DNA of 64,000 bases from Cellulosimicrobium sp. Marseille-Q4280 (GTDB lineage: Bacteria > Actinomycetota > Actinomycetes > Actinomycetales > Cellulomonadaceae), in NCBI RefSeq assembly GCF_943181405.1, contig NZ_CALPBY010000002.1, positions 372,001 to 436,000 on the forward strand, in the 5' to 3' direction. The number at the start of each line of letters is the position of its first letter. The first letter of the stretch is position 1. Shown here piece after piece: positions 8,523 through 16,972 of the stretch. Below the pieces are notes generated by a model that had not been told where the DNA came from, did not search any database, and worked only from the letters and a program-made list of their open reading frames with translations. A program made the translations under genes and the position numbers.

Positions 8523-9986
8523 TTGACCGCAGTGCTGACCGAGCCGACCACGGCCGCGACGACGGACGACGTCCCGGCCTTCGGCGCCGAGCTCGACCGC
8601 TACGAGTTCACCCCCGACGAGATCGTCGTCCACGAGGCGCCGCGCAGCGCCACGATCGGCGCCGTCATCCCGGCCTACAACGAGGCTGCGACCATCCGCT
8701 CGGTGCTCAAGGGCCTGCTGCGACAGACGCGGCTGCCCGACGTGATCCACGTCGTCGTGAACAACACGACCGACAAGACGTTCGCGAAGGCCTCCAAGCT
8801 CGCAGGGGAGCACACGGTCGAGCGCAAGGGCCGTCGCCAGACCACGCGCGTCTACGTCCACGACCTCGGCGCGCTCGCCGACAAGAAGGTGGGCGCCCTG
8901 AACTACGGCTTCCGTCTCGTGCGCGGGGCCGACTACCTGCTCGGCGTCGACGGCGACACCGTCCTCGCGAAGGACGCCGTCGAGCGCCTCGAGGCGGAGA
9001 TGGACTCCGACCCGCGCATCGGGGGCATCTCCGCGATCTACACCGTCGACGCCACCGCGACCCGCGGCCCCCTCCGCCGCTTCCTGCTCACCGGGCAGCG
9101 CGCCCAGTTCGCGGCGTTCAACATGCAGAACCTCCTGCGGGGACGGAACATGGCCGTCCTCGGTGGGCAGGCGTCGCTCTTCCGGACGACCGCGCTCGAG
9201 GACGTCATGGCCGCACACCACCAGCGCAACCCCTGGGTGAGCGACTCCGAGGTCGAGGACTCCCTGCTCAGCCTCCAGATCAAGTCCCTCGGGTACTCCA
9301 CGAAGATCAGCGCGACCGCCCGCGCCGTCGTCGGCGGGATGACCACGCTGCGCGCGCTCGACGGTCAGCAGGTCAAGTGGAACTACGGCGCGATCGACCT
9401 CATGTGGCCCGGTCAGCGCGGCGACACCCGCGGCCAGCCCTTCCACCCCAACCTGCGCCTGCGCTGGATGGAGAACGTCGGCATGCTCGTCAACGCCGCG
9501 ACCCGGCTCCTCTTCGGGCTGCTGCTCGCGGGCGCGCTGAGCATCAGCGCGTTCGAGTTCTCCCCGATCTGGCTCCTGCCCCCGGTCGTCGCCGTCGCCC
9601 TCAACGTGCGCATCGCCCTGTCCATGAAGGACCGCACGTGGCGCGACGTGCTCTTCGCGGCGACGCTCGTCCCCGCCGAGACGTACATGTGGATCCGCGT
9701 CGGGCACTTCGTCCGCGCATGGTCGAAGTTCCTCTCCCAGTCCCGCACCGACAACTGGGCCGCACAGGCGAAGGCCGAGCGTGGCAGCGGGTGGGCCTAC
9801 CTCAGCCCGCTCCTCGTCGGCGCGGTGGCGCTGGCTGCCGTCGCCTGGATGTGGACCACCCTGCCCCTGGCGGCCCAGTCGACCGCTCTCACGATCGGCT
9901 GGCCCGTCCTCGGGGTCGTCACCGTCCTGCAGACGCTCTTCATGCTGCGCCGGCTCGTGCGCCGCCAGCACGGCCTGCGCGCGTGA
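8523..9986 (+). CDS. Membrane family 2 glycosyltransferase
   Basis: A 487-residue processive-type GT2. It shows the nucleotide-sugar binding start IGAVIPAYNEAATIRSVLKG, a DXD-type GVDGDTVL, an acidic motif SEVEDSLLSLQIK and QQVKW in place of the usual QXXRW. Hydrophobic segments follow (LLFGLLLAGALSISAF, IWLLPPVVAVALNV, AYLSPLLVGAVALAAVAW, WPVLGVVTVLQTLFML). This layout resembles poly-GlcNAc and hyaluronan synthases, so an exopolysaccharide role is likely. The TTG at 8523 has AGGTG just upstream; a TTG at 8493 and a GTG at 8532 are alternatives. The 238 bp before it contain no recognisable gene. The stop overlaps the next gene. Confidence 0.85.
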   Translation: MTAVLTEPTTAATTDDVPAFGAELDRYEFTPDEIVVHEAPRSATIGAVIPAYNEAATIRSVLKGLLRQTRLPDVIHVVVNNTTDKTFAKASKLAGEHTVERKGRRQTTRVYVHDLGALADKKVGALNYGFRLVRGADYLLGVDGDTVLAKDAVERLEAEMDSDPRIGGISAIYTVDATATRGPLRRFLLTGQRAQFAAFNMQNLLRGRNMAVLGGQASLFRTTALEDVMAAHHQRNPWVSDSEVEDSLLSLQIKSLGYSTKISATARAVVGGMTTLRALDGQQVKWNYGAIDLMWPGQRGDTRGQPFHPNLRLRWMENVGMLVNAATRLLFGLLLAGALSISAFEFSPIWLLPPVVAVALNVRIALSMKDRTWRDVLFAATLVPAETYMWIRVGHFVRAWSKFLSQSRTDNWAAQAKAERGSGWAYLSPLLVGAVALAAVAWMWTTLPLAAQSTALTIGWPVLGVVTVLQTLFMLRRLVRRQHGLRA

Positions 9987-10390
9987 GCCGGGCCGTCGGC
10001 CTGCGACGGGCCCGCATGCGGCGCACGTGGGCGGCGCTCGCGGACGAGCTCGACGGCGACCACGCCTCCGTCGAGCGGTTCGCGCTGTCGTACGCGGAGC
10101 GGCTCGAGGCCCGCGTCGAGCGCGTGGGACGTTCGGCGTCCGCCGGGGACACCGCGGACGCCCGGGCGGCGCTGCTCTCCGTACGCTGCACGTCGGCGAT
10201 GCTCGGGGCGGACCTGGTCGAGACGAGCGCGACGCACGCCCTCGCCCTCCTGGGCACGGACGGGCCCGCCGCGGTCGTGCGTGAGGGCCCGCTGCTGCGC
10301 GCAGCGGCCGCGCACACCCTCGGTGACGTCGCCGCGGTGCTCCTCACGTGGCGCGACGGCTCCGCTCAGCCGACGTGGTCGAACCGGTAG
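9983..10390 (+). CDS. Hpt-like helical protein lacking the phosphoacceptor histidine
   Basis: A 135-residue protein starting at GTG 9983, overlapping the glycosyltransferase stop as GTGA. Its helical pattern (RRTWAALADELDGDHASVERFALSYAERLEARV, then GDTADARAALLSVRCTSAMLGADLVETSA, then an Ala-rich helix) matches the Hpt four-helix bundle. Where Hpt domains have HSLKGSSAMLGA, this one reads LSVRCTSAMLGA, so the histidine is replaced by leucine and the following Lys by Arg. It may act as a scaffold or inhibitor rather than a phosphotransferase. Its 3' end overlaps the convergent response regulator gene by 25 bp. Confidence 0.65.
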   Translation: MSRAVGLRRARMRRTWAALADELDGDHASVERFALSYAERLEARVERVGRSASAGDTADARAALLSVRCTSAMLGADLVETSATHALALLGTDGPAAVVREGPLLRAAAAHTLGDVAAVLLTWRDGSAQPTWSNR

Positions 10391-11190
10391 CCGACGCCGC
10401 GGACGGTGCGGATCCAGCGCGGACGCGCGGCGTCGTCGCCGAGCTTGCGCCGGAGGTTGGCGAGATGGACCTCCACGCCACGCCGGTCGGCGTCCGCTAC
10501 GGGCGTGCCGGCGTCGTACTCGTCCCCCCAGAGCACCCGGACCAGCGCGTCCTTGGCGAGCACCCGGCCCGGTGCCGCGGCGAGCGCCGCCAGCAGGTCG
10601 AACTCGCTGCGCGTGAGCTGGACCTCGGCCCCGTCCACGTGGGTCGTCCGAGCGTCCACGTCGACCACGAGACCGTCGGCGACGACGCGAGCGGTGGCCG
10701 GAGCGGACGCTCCCGGTCGGGTGTCGTCCCCGCCCTGCTCCGCGACCACCGGTGCTCCTGCCCCGTCCGCGGTCGGGGCGCGTCGAGGGCGGCGCAGCAA
10801 CGCCTCGATGCGCGCCCGCAGCTCGCGCGGCCGGAAGGGCTTGGTCTGGTAGTCGTCGGCACCGGCGTCGAGGCCCATGAGCGCGTCGATCTCGTCCGTG
10901 CGGGCCGTGAGCATGACGACGTACGTGTCCGACACGGCGCGGATGCGCCGGCAGGCCTCGAAGCCGTCGATGTCCGGGAGACTGACGTCGAGGGTGGTCA
11001 CGAGCGGGTCGATCTCCTGCACGAGCGCGACACCCTCGCGGCCCGTCGCCGCCGTGCGCGTCACGAAGCCGGCCTGGGTGAGCACCGTGTCGAGGAGGTC
11101 CCGGATGTCCGGGTCGTCCTCGACGATCACGGCCGAGCGGCCGTCGTCCCCACCGGGGGCTGCGTCACGCGGGTGCTGTCCTGCCGGCAT
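10366..11190 (-). CDS. OmpR/PhoB-family response regulator
   Basis: A 274-residue two-domain regulator. The receiver starts at SAVIVEDDPDIRDLL (acidic pair), has the phosphoacceptor Asp in TTLDVSLPDIDGFE, the switch residue region VVMLTARTDEID and the conserved Lys in DDYQTKPFRPREL. After an unusually long Ala/Gly-rich linker of about 40 residues comes the winged-helix domain (LTRSEFDLLAALAAAPGRVLAKDALV ending WIRTVRGVGYRF). No histidine kinase lies nearby. It follows the MMPL transporter gene in the same direction but has its own probable leaderless promoter. Confidence 0.95.
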   Translation of the reverse strand: MPAGQHPRDAAPGGDDGRSAVIVEDDPDIRDLLDTVLTQAGFVTRTAATGREGVALVQEIDPLVTTLDVSLPDIDGFEACRRIRAVSDTYVVMLTARTDEIDALMGLDAGADDYQTKPFRPRELRARIEALLRRPRRAPTADGAGAPVVAEQGGDDTRPGASAPATARVVADGLVVDVDARTTHVDGAEVQLTRSEFDLLAALAAAPGRVLAKDALVRVLWGDEYDAGTPVADADRRGVEVHLANLRRKLGDDAARPRWIRTVRGVGYRFDHVG

Positions 11191-11196
11191 GGCGTC

Positions 11197-11202
11197 ACGT
11201 TA
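11197..11202 (-). promoter_or_regulatory. Probable -10 box of the response regulator gene
   Basis: On the minus strand TAACGT ends 6 nt before the ATG at 11190, the spacing expected for a leaderless actinobacterial transcript. It lies in the 52-bp gap after the MMPL gene, so the regulator may be expressed independently of it. Confidence 0.5.
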
Positions 11203-11242
11203 GCCGCGGTCCTCGCACGTCGCAGCCCGTCGGGCGGCGCAC

Positions 11243-13501
11243 TCAGTGCGAGATCGACAACCGCCGGTGGACCCGGCGCAGGGGTTCCGGCGCCCACCAG
11301 TTGAACCGGCCGAGGAGGGTCATCGTGGCCGGGACGAGCAGGAGGCGCACGATCGTCGCGTCGATGAGCACCGCGACCGCGAGGGCGAAACCCACCTCCT
11401 TGATGACGAGGAGCTCGCCGAACACGAAGCCCGTGAACACGACGACGATGATCGCGGCCGCCGACGTGATGATCCGGCCGGACCGCTGGAGCCCGAGCCG
11501 GACCGCCTCGTCGTTCGCGTACCCGGCGTCGTAGAGCTCCTTGACGCGCGCGAGGAGGAAGACCTCGTAGTCCATCGCCAGCCCGAACGCGAAGGCGACG
11601 ACGAGCGCGACGACGTAGGTCTCGATCCCGCCGACCGACGAGAACCCGAGCAGCCCCTCGAGGTGGCCGTCCTGGAACACCCACACCAGCACGCCGAGCG
11701 ACGCCGCGAGCGAGAGCACGTTCGTGAGCAGCGCCTTGAGCGGGATCACGACCGAGCCGGTCATGAGGAACAGCAGGACCAGGGTCGCGCCCACGACGAT
11801 CCCCACCGCCCACCACACCCGGTCCCCGAGCGCGTCGAGGAAGTCGACCTGCCCGGCTGCCTGGCCCGTGACCCACACGTCGGTGCCCGCGTCGAGCGCG
11901 CGCACGTCGCGCACGACCGAGACGGCCTCCGGGCTGCCGGCGTCGCCGCCCTCGACGTGGATCCCCACGACCGCGTACCCGTCGAGCGGCGTCGCCGGGT
12001 CCACGCGCGCGACACCCTCGACGCCCTCGACCTCGTCGGCCCAGGCCTGGGCGTCCTCGACCTCGCCGTCGACGACGGCGAGGACCTGCGGGCCCGCGCT
12101 CGACGGGTACTCGGCCGCGAGCTCGTCGACGAACTCGCGCTGGGGCGAGCTCGTCGGGAGCAGCTCGATCCCGGAGTTGCGCACGTGGATCCCGAGCACC
12201 GGGAGCGCCAGGACGACCAGCACGACGACGGTCCCGACGAGCACCCACAGCGGATGGCGCTGGACGCGCCCGGCGAGACGTGAGAAGACGCCCTCGTCGG
12301 ACTGGACGTCGGCGGTGCGCTCGAGGACGCGCCGCAGCCCGGGGACCCTCCCGAGGAGCCCCGGGCGGGCGAGCCGGCGACCCGTGAACGCGAGCAGCGC
12401 CGGCACGAGCGTGAGCGCGGTGGCGACGGCGATCAGCACGACGGCGAGCCCCCCCGCACCCACGGAGCGCAGGATGTCCGGCCGGAAGACCATGAGGCCC
12501 GCGATCGAGATCGCGACCGTGAGCGCCGAGAACGCGACGGTGCGACCGGCCGTCGCCATCGTGCGGACGAGCGCGGCGTGCACCACGCCGTCGCCGCGTC
12601 GTCGTCGCAACGACGGGTCGTCACCGGCGTCGATGAGCCGGTGGAGCTCCTCGCGGAACCGCGAGACCACGAGGAGCCCGTAGTCGATCGACAGCCCGAG
12701 CCCGAGGACGGTGACGACGTTGACGACCGACGCGTCGACGTCGAGCAGGTACGTCAGGCCGAACAGCGCGCCCAGGCCGCTGCCGATCGACGCGATGGCC
12801 CCGGCCATGGGCATCGCCGCGGCGAGGAACCCGCCGAAGACGAGCACCATGATGAGCAGCGCGACCGGGAGCGCGACCTTCTCGCCCGTCGTGAGGTCCT
12901 CCTGGACCTGTGCCGTGATCGCGTCGATGATCAGACCGTTCGACGCGACGAGCCCGGTCGCGTCAGCCGCCGCGTCGGGCGCGGCCTCGGTGAGCTCCCC
13001 GGGCACCGCCTCGAAGTCCTGGATGACCTGGGCGGTCACGTCGTCGGACCGCTCGGGCTCCAGGTCGGTGCGCAGGGTGACCACCGTGAGGAAGCCGTCG
13101 CCGCTCTCCGCGACGAGCGGCCGGGCCGCCTCGTCCTCGACGCCGCCGGGCAGGACGTACGGGTTGATGACGGTCTCGACGCCCTCGATCGCGACGAGGC
13201 CCGCGTTCACGTCCGTCATGGCGTCCGCGACCGCGGAGTCCGCCGGGTCGACGCCACGGACCAGGAGCGTGACCTCGGGCCCGCTGTCGTCGTTCTCCGC
13301 GAGGATCTCGTCCGCGCGCTCGCTCGGGGATCCGGGCACGGTCGGTGCGCCGGTCGTCACGCGGTCGAACAGGCCCTCGCCCTGGACGCCGAACAGCGCG
13401 AGCGCGAACCCCACGGTCGTGAGCACGACCCAGACGAGGACCGTGAGACGGGGATGGCGGGCGATGCGGCGACCGAGGCTGGAGAACACGAGCGTCAGCA
13501 T
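11243..13501 (-). CDS. MMPL/RND-family membrane transporter
   Basis: A 752-residue protein with the RND/MMPL layout: one N-terminal membrane helix ([23 protein letters not shown]), a large external loop, five to six helices, a second loop and a final helical bundle. The motif [20 protein letters not shown] in the first half and [24 protein letters not shown] in the second carry the Asp-Tyr pairs used for proton coupling. The family exports lipids and hydrophobic compounds; the substrate here is unknown. The ATG at 13501 starts [20 protein letters not shown]. It diverges from rarA and precedes the response regulator gene. Confidence 0.93.
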   Translation of the reverse strand: MLTLVFSSLGRRIARHPRLTVLVWVVLTTVGFALALFGVQGEGLFDRVTTGAPTVPGSPSERADEILAENDDSGPEVTLLVRGVDPADSAVADAMTDVNAGLVAIEGVETVINPYVLPGGVEDEAARPLVAESGDGFLTVVTLRTDLEPERSDDVTAQVIQDFEAVPGELTEAAPDAAADATGLVASNGLIIDAITAQVQEDLTTGEKVALPVALLIMVLVFGGFLAAAMPMAGAIASIGSGLGALFGLTYLLDVDASVVNVVTVLGLGLSIDYGLLVVSRFREELHRLIDAGDDPSLRRRRGDGVVHAALVRTMATAGRTVAFSALTVAISIAGLMVFRPDILRSVGAGGLAVVLIAVATALTLVPALLAFTGRRLARPGLLGRVPGLRRVLERTADVQSDEGVFSRLAGRVQRHPLWVLVGTVVVLVVLALPVLGIHVRNSGIELLPTSSPQREFVDELAAEYPSSAGPQVLAVVDGEVEDAQAWADEVEGVEGVARVDPATPLDGYAVVGIHVEGGDAGSPEAVSVVRDVRALDAGTDVWVTGQAAGQVDFLDALGDRVWWAVGIVVGATLVLLFLMTGSVVIPLKALLTNVLSLAASLGVLVWVFQDGHLEGLLGFSSVGGIETYVVALVVAFAFGLAMDYEVFLLARVKELYDAGYANDEAVRLGLQRSGRIITSAAAIIVVVFTGFVFGELLVIKEVGFALAVAVLIDATIVRLLLVPATMTLLGRFNWWAPEPLRRVHRRLSISH

Positions 13502-13596
13502 CCCACCCGGCCTCGTGGCGTGTCAGATCGCGCCGTGCCGCTGTGGACGACCTTCACCCGACCTCCCCGAGCGCCGTCGCCGTCGGTGGCGGTGCG

Positions 13597-13602
13597 TAGG
13601 CT
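13597..13602 (+). promoter_or_regulatory. Probable -10 box of rarA, leaderless spacing
   Basis: TAGGCT ends 7 nt before the rarA ATG at 13610. No ribosome binding site is visible between them, consistent with a leaderless mRNA. No convincing -35 element is seen. Confidence 0.55.
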
Positions 13603-13609
13603 CGTGCTC

Positions 13610-15115
13610 ATGCCCACCGCGCCCTCCGCCGACCTCTTCGGCGGCGACCTGTTCGGTGCTGCGACCTCCGGCACCCAGGGGACGCCGCGCCCCGGTCCCG
13701 GCGCGCCCCTCGCCGTCCGCATGCGGCCGGCGACGCTCGACGAGGTCGCCGGTCAGTCGCACCTGCTCGTGCCGGGCTCGCCGCTGCGCCGGCTCATCGA
13801 GGTGGGCGCGCCGGGCGCGTCGCGCGCGGCACCTGGCTCCGTGATCCTGTGGGGCCCGCCCGGTACGGGCAAGACGACCCTCGCGTACCTCATCGCGACG
13901 GCGTCCGGGCGCCGGTTCGTCGAGCTGTCCGCCGTCACCGCCGGCGTCAAGGACGTGCGCGCCGTCGTCGAGGACGCGCGCCGCCGCCTCGCGACCGGTG
14001 GCGAGGAGACCGTCCTCTTCATCGACGAGGTCCACCGCTTCTCCAAGTCCCAGCAGGACGCGCTGCTGCCGAGCGTGGAGAACCGCTGGGTCACGCTCGT
14101 CGCCGCGACCACGGAGAACCCGAGCTTCTCCGTGAACTCCCCGCTGCTCTCCCGGTCCCTCCTGCTCACGCTCCAGCCGCTCGACGACGACGACGTGCGG
14201 GCCCTCGTGCGGCGCGCCGTGGCCGACGAGCGCGGTCTGGACGGCCTCGTCGCGCTCACGGACGAGGCGGAGGGCCACCTCGTCCGGCTCGCCGGCGGGG
14301 ACGCGCGCAAGGCGCTCACGGTGCTCGAGGCCGCGGCCGGCGCCGCGCTCTCCGACGCGCAGGACGCCGGGGTCGTCGGGCCGACGGTGGAAGCCGCCGC
14401 CGAAGAGGGCGGGCACGCCTCGGAGGGCGCCGTTCCCTCGGAGGACGCCCCGCCCGCGGCGCGGCCCGACGCCGCCGTCGTCGACCTGGACACGGTCGAG
14501 CGTGCCGTCGACGTCGCGGCCGTGCGGTACGACCGGGACGGCGACCAGCACTACGACGTGGTCTCCGCGTTCATCAAGTCGATGCGCGGGTCCGACGTCG
14601 ACGCGTCGCTGCACTACCTCGCGCGCATGATCGCGGCGGGGGAGGACCCGCGGTTCATCGCACGCCGCATCGTCATCGCGGCCGCCGAGGACGTCGGCAT
14701 GGCGGACCCCTCGGCGCTGCAGACGGCCGTCGCTGCCGCACAGGCCGTGCAGCTCATCGGCATGCCGGAGGGACGCATCGTCCTCGCCGAGGCGGTCGTG
14801 CACCTCGCGACGGCACCGAAGTCGAACGCGGCGTACCTCGGCATCGACGCGGCCCTCGCCGACGTGCGCGCCGGCCGGGCGGGCTCCGTGCCACCGCACC
14901 TGCGCGACGCGCACTACCCGGGGGCGAAGCAGCTCGGCCACGGCGCGGGGTACCGGTACGCGCACGACGCGCCGCACGCCGTCGCCCCGCAGCAGTACCT
15001 GCCGGACTCGCTCGACGGCGCCCGGTACTACACGCCGAGCGACCGCGGCTACGAGCGTCAGGTCGCCGAGCGGCTGGCGCGCGTGCGGGAGATCCTCGGC
15101 TCCCGGGTGCGGTAG
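13610..15115 (+). CDS. rarA: Replication-associated recombination ATPase RarA/MgsA
   Basis: A 501-residue clamp-loader-like AAA+ protein. After a 25-residue N terminus ([11 protein letters not shown] resembles a clamp- or SSB-binding tail) come [18 protein letters not shown], Walker [10 protein letters not shown], Walker [22 protein letters not shown], sensor 1 [17 protein letters not shown] and the RarA tetramerisation domain ([39 protein letters not shown]). It acts at stalled replication forks. An acidic, Ala-rich insert of about 40 residues (near residue 260) between the ATPase and C-terminal domains is longer than usual. It is transcribed alone, with the rpsD promoter overlapping its stop. 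Confidence 0.95.
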   Translation: MPTAPSADLFGGDLFGAATSGTQGTPRPGPGAPLAVRMRPATLDEVAGQSHLLVPGSPLRRLIEVGAPGASRAAPGSVILWGPPGTGKTTLAYLIATASGRRFVELSAVTAGVKDVRAVVEDARRRLATGGEETVLFIDEVHRFSKSQQDALLPSVENRWVTLVAATTENPSFSVNSPLLSRSLLLTLQPLDDDDVRALVRRAVADERGLDGLVALTDEAEGHLVRLAGGDARKALTVLEAAAGAALSDAQDAGVVGPTVEAAAEEGGHASEGAVPSEDAPPAARPDAAVVDLDTVERAVDVAAVRYDRDGDQHYDVVSAFIKSMRGSDVDASLHYLARMIAAGEDPRFIARRIVIAAAEDVGMADPSALQTAVAAAQAVQLIGMPEGRIVLAEAVVHLATAPKSNAAYLGIDAALADVRAGRAGSVPPHLRDAHYPGAKQLGHGAGYRYAHDAPHAVAPQQYLPDSLDGARYYTPSDRGYERQVAERLARVREILGSRVR

Positions 15116-15118
15116 ACT
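15113..15118 (+). promoter_or_regulatory. Probable -10 box of rpsD overlapping the rarA stop codon
   Basis: TAGACT fits TANNNT, and its first three bases are the rarA stop codon. Transcription from here would give rpsD a leader of about 160 nt. Confidence 0.5.
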
Positions 15119-15165
15119 TCTGAGGTTGCCTTCCGGCGACCACCTGGGACCTCGGCCCCGACCCC

Positions 15166-15245
15166 CGTCCTCCGCTCCGGAGGACGTCGCGGTCCATCGG
15201 CTGGTCCCGCACCCGGGTCTCGACGTCTCGTCGAGGACCACGGGT
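15166..15245 (+). promoter_or_regulatory. Structured rpsD leader with two hairpins
   Basis: Two strong hairpins lie in the rpsD leader. The first pairs CGTCCTCC (15166-15173) with GGAGGACG (15179-15186) around a 5-nt loop. The second pairs CTCGACG (15219-15225) with CGTCGAG (15229-15235), extended by the outer arms ACCCG (15211-15215) and CGGGT (15241-15245). Ribosomal protein S4 controls its own mRNA in several bacteria, so this is a candidate S4-binding leader. That function is inferred. Confidence 0.45.
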
Positions 15246-15284
15246 GTGACGTCAGTACCCACACGACAGGAATGAGATACCGCT

Positions 15285-15911
15285 GTGACGTCTGTCAAGC
15301 GCTCGCGCCGCCAGGTCCGCCTGAGCCGCGCACTGGGCATCGCCCTGACCCCGAAGGCCGTCAAGCACTTCGAGAAGCGTCCGTACCCCCCGGGCGAGCA
15401 CGGCCGCGCCCGTCGCCGCACCGAGTCGGACTACGCGGTCCGTCTGCGCGAGAAGCAGCGTCTGCGCGCGCAGTACATGCTCCGCGAGAAGCAGCTCGCC
15501 CGCGCGTACGAGGACGCCCGCAAGGACAAGGGCCTGACCGGTGAGGCGCTCGTCGAGAACCTCGAGACCCGTCTCGACGCGCTCGTCCTCCGTGCCGGCT
15601 TCGCCCGCACGATCCTCCAGGCGCGCCAGCACGTGACGCACCGCCACATCCTCGTGGACGGCAAGATCGTGGACCGCCCCTCGTTCCGCGTGAAGCCGGG
15701 CCAGACCCTCCAGGTCAAGCCGAAGAGCCAGGCGACCACGCCGTTCCAGGTCGCGGCCGCGGGCGCGCACCGCGACGTGCTGCCGGCCGTCCCGGCCTAC
15801 CTCGACGTCCAGCTCGAGAAGCTCAGCGCGATCCTCGTGCGTCGCCCGAAGCGTGCCGAGGTCCCCGTGACCTGCGAGGTCCAGCTCGTCGTCGAGTACT
15901 ACGCTCGCTGA
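15285..15911 (+). CDS. rpsD: 30S ribosomal protein S4
   Basis: A 208-residue S4, a primary 16S rRNA binding protein needed for early 30S assembly. The N terminus [37 protein letters not shown] lacks the four-cysteine zinc ribbon, so this is the zinc-free form. The S4 RNA-binding domain is at about residues 95-160 ([37 protein letters not shown]). The start is GTG 15285 ([10 protein letters not shown]). It is monocistronic, outside the alpha operon, as is common in these actinobacteria, and is followed by a clear hairpin terminator. Confidence 0.97.
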   Translation: MTSVKRSRRQVRLSRALGIALTPKAVKHFEKRPYPPGEHGRARRRTESDYAVRLREKQRLRAQYMLREKQLARAYEDARKDKGLTGEALVENLETRLDALVLRAGFARTILQARQHVTHRHILVDGKIVDRPSFRVKPGQTLQVKPKSQATTPFQVAAAGAHRDVLPAVPAYLDVQLEKLSAILVRRPKRAEVPVTCEVQLVVEYYAR

Positions 15912-15924
15912 GTCCCGCTCCGGA

Positions 15925-15958
15925 CGCCTCGCTCACCGCTTCGTCGGCGAGCGAGGCG
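15925..15958 (+). terminator. Terminator of rpsD
   Basis: CGCCTCGCTC (15925-15934) pairs with GAGCGAGGCG (15949-15958), with further pairing inside around a CTTCGT loop, about 14 bp after the rpsD stop. It is followed by TTCGT rather than a long T run, as is usual at this GC content. Confidence 0.75.
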
Positions 15959-16041
15959 TTCGTGCGTCCGGGCTGGTCCGGCCGACAGGTGCCGACCGGC
16001 CGCCCGGGCCGCCCTGCGGCCCTTCGACGGCGCAGGGCGGG

Positions 16042-16047
16042 TAGTGT
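16042..16047 (+). promoter_or_regulatory. Possible -10 box of the DUF948 gene
   Basis: TAGTGT fits TANNNT and lies about 115 nt upstream of the ATG at 16165, in the gap between rpsD and the next gene. It is weak evidence alone. Confidence 0.35.
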
Positions 16048-16164
16048 TTCGCGGAGCCCGCGCGTGCGGCGTGACCTGCACGTGTCCAGCAGGTGACCCG
16101 CACGGCGACCGTCGGGCGCGCACCCGCCGAACGTGATCCGTCGTGATCAGGCACAGGAGGAAGA

Positions 16165-16557
16165 ATGTCCCTGGGAGATGTGGCCGGCCTCATCGCAGCC
16201 GTCGCCTTCGTGCTGCTCGTGGGCCTGCTCGCGGTGCCCCTCCTCAAGCTGGGTCGTGTGCTCGACGAGGCGCGCGCGAGCATCAAGGAGGTCACGGACC
16301 ACTCCGTGCCGATCCTCGACGAGGCGGCGACGACGGTGGCGACCACCAACAGCCAGCTCGTCAAGGTCGACACCATCACGACGTCGGCCGCCCAGGTGAG
16401 CGAGAACGTCTCCGCGCTCACCGGCCTGTACGCCGCGACCTTCGGTGCGCCGCTCGTCAAGGTCGCGGCGTTCACCTACGGCGTCCGGCAGGCGTTCGCC
16501 CGCTCGTTCGGTCGTTCGTCCGGCGGCACCCCGTCCGGTGAGAAGGGCGCGCGCTGA
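16165..16557 (+). CDS. DUF948-domain membrane-anchored protein
   Basis: A 130-residue protein with one N-terminal membrane helix ([25 protein letters not shown]) followed by a long amphipathic, probably coiled-coil stretch ([39 protein letters not shown]) and a basic tail. This is the DUF948 pattern. The ATG at 16165 has AGGAGG about 7 nt upstream. The stop overlaps the ATG of the next gene by one base (TGATG). A DUF948 gene beside a second small membrane protein and alaS is a common actinobacterial arrangement; its function is unknown. Confidence 0.85.
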   Translation: MSLGDVAGLIAAVAFVLLVGLLAVPLLKLGRVLDEARASIKEVTDHSVPILDEAATTVATTNSQLVKVDTITTSAAQVSENVSALTGLYAATFGAPLVKVAAFTYGVRQAFARSFGRSSGGTPSGEKGAR

Positions 16558-16904
16558 TGCGCCGCGTCTTCTGGGTCGGCGTCGGCGTCGCGATCACCGT
16601 CGTCGTGGTCGTGAAGGGCCGGCAGGTCCTCGCCCGCTACGCGCCGGCGTCGCTCGTCGACCAGGCGACCGACCGGGTCAACGGCCTCGGGGAGAGGGCC
16701 GTGCACCTCGTCCGCGACTTCCGCACGGAGTTCACGACGGCGCGCGACGCGCGCGAGCGCGAGCTCATGGCGGCCCTGCTCGCCGAGGGGCAGGAGGACC
16801 CCGACGCGGTCCGGGCGCGTCGCGCCACCGCCGGCCGGCACACGAGGCCGGACGCCCGAGCCGACACCGACGACGTCGAGGACCTCCTCGGCTACTCCTT
16901 CTGA
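16557..16904 (+). CDS. Small membrane-anchored protein upstream of alaS
   Basis: A 115-residue protein with an N-terminal hydrophobic segment ([18 protein letters not shown]) and a charged remainder rich in Arg, Glu and Asp ([24 protein letters not shown]), ending in an acidic stretch [11 protein letters not shown]. It resembles the DUF6167 proteins usually found between a DUF948 gene and alaS in actinobacteria. It is translationally coupled to the upstream gene and sits 68 bp before alaS, so it is likely co-transcribed with it. No function can be assigned. Confidence 0.75.
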   Translation: MRRVFWVGVGVAITVVVVVKGRQVLARYAPASLVDQATDRVNGLGERAVHLVRDFRTEFTTARDARERELMAALLAEGQEDPDAVRARRATAGRHTRPDARADTDDVEDLLGYSF

Positions 16905-16972
16905 CGCCGAACGCCAGCCCGAACCCTGAGGCCCTGACGGGCCCGCAGACCCCACGAAGACCGAAGGACATC

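Noticed and set aside
16905-16972. A T-box leader upstream of alaS
   Set aside because: The gap is 68 bp and lacks the T-box sequence and specifier stem; the aspS leader is likewise too short.
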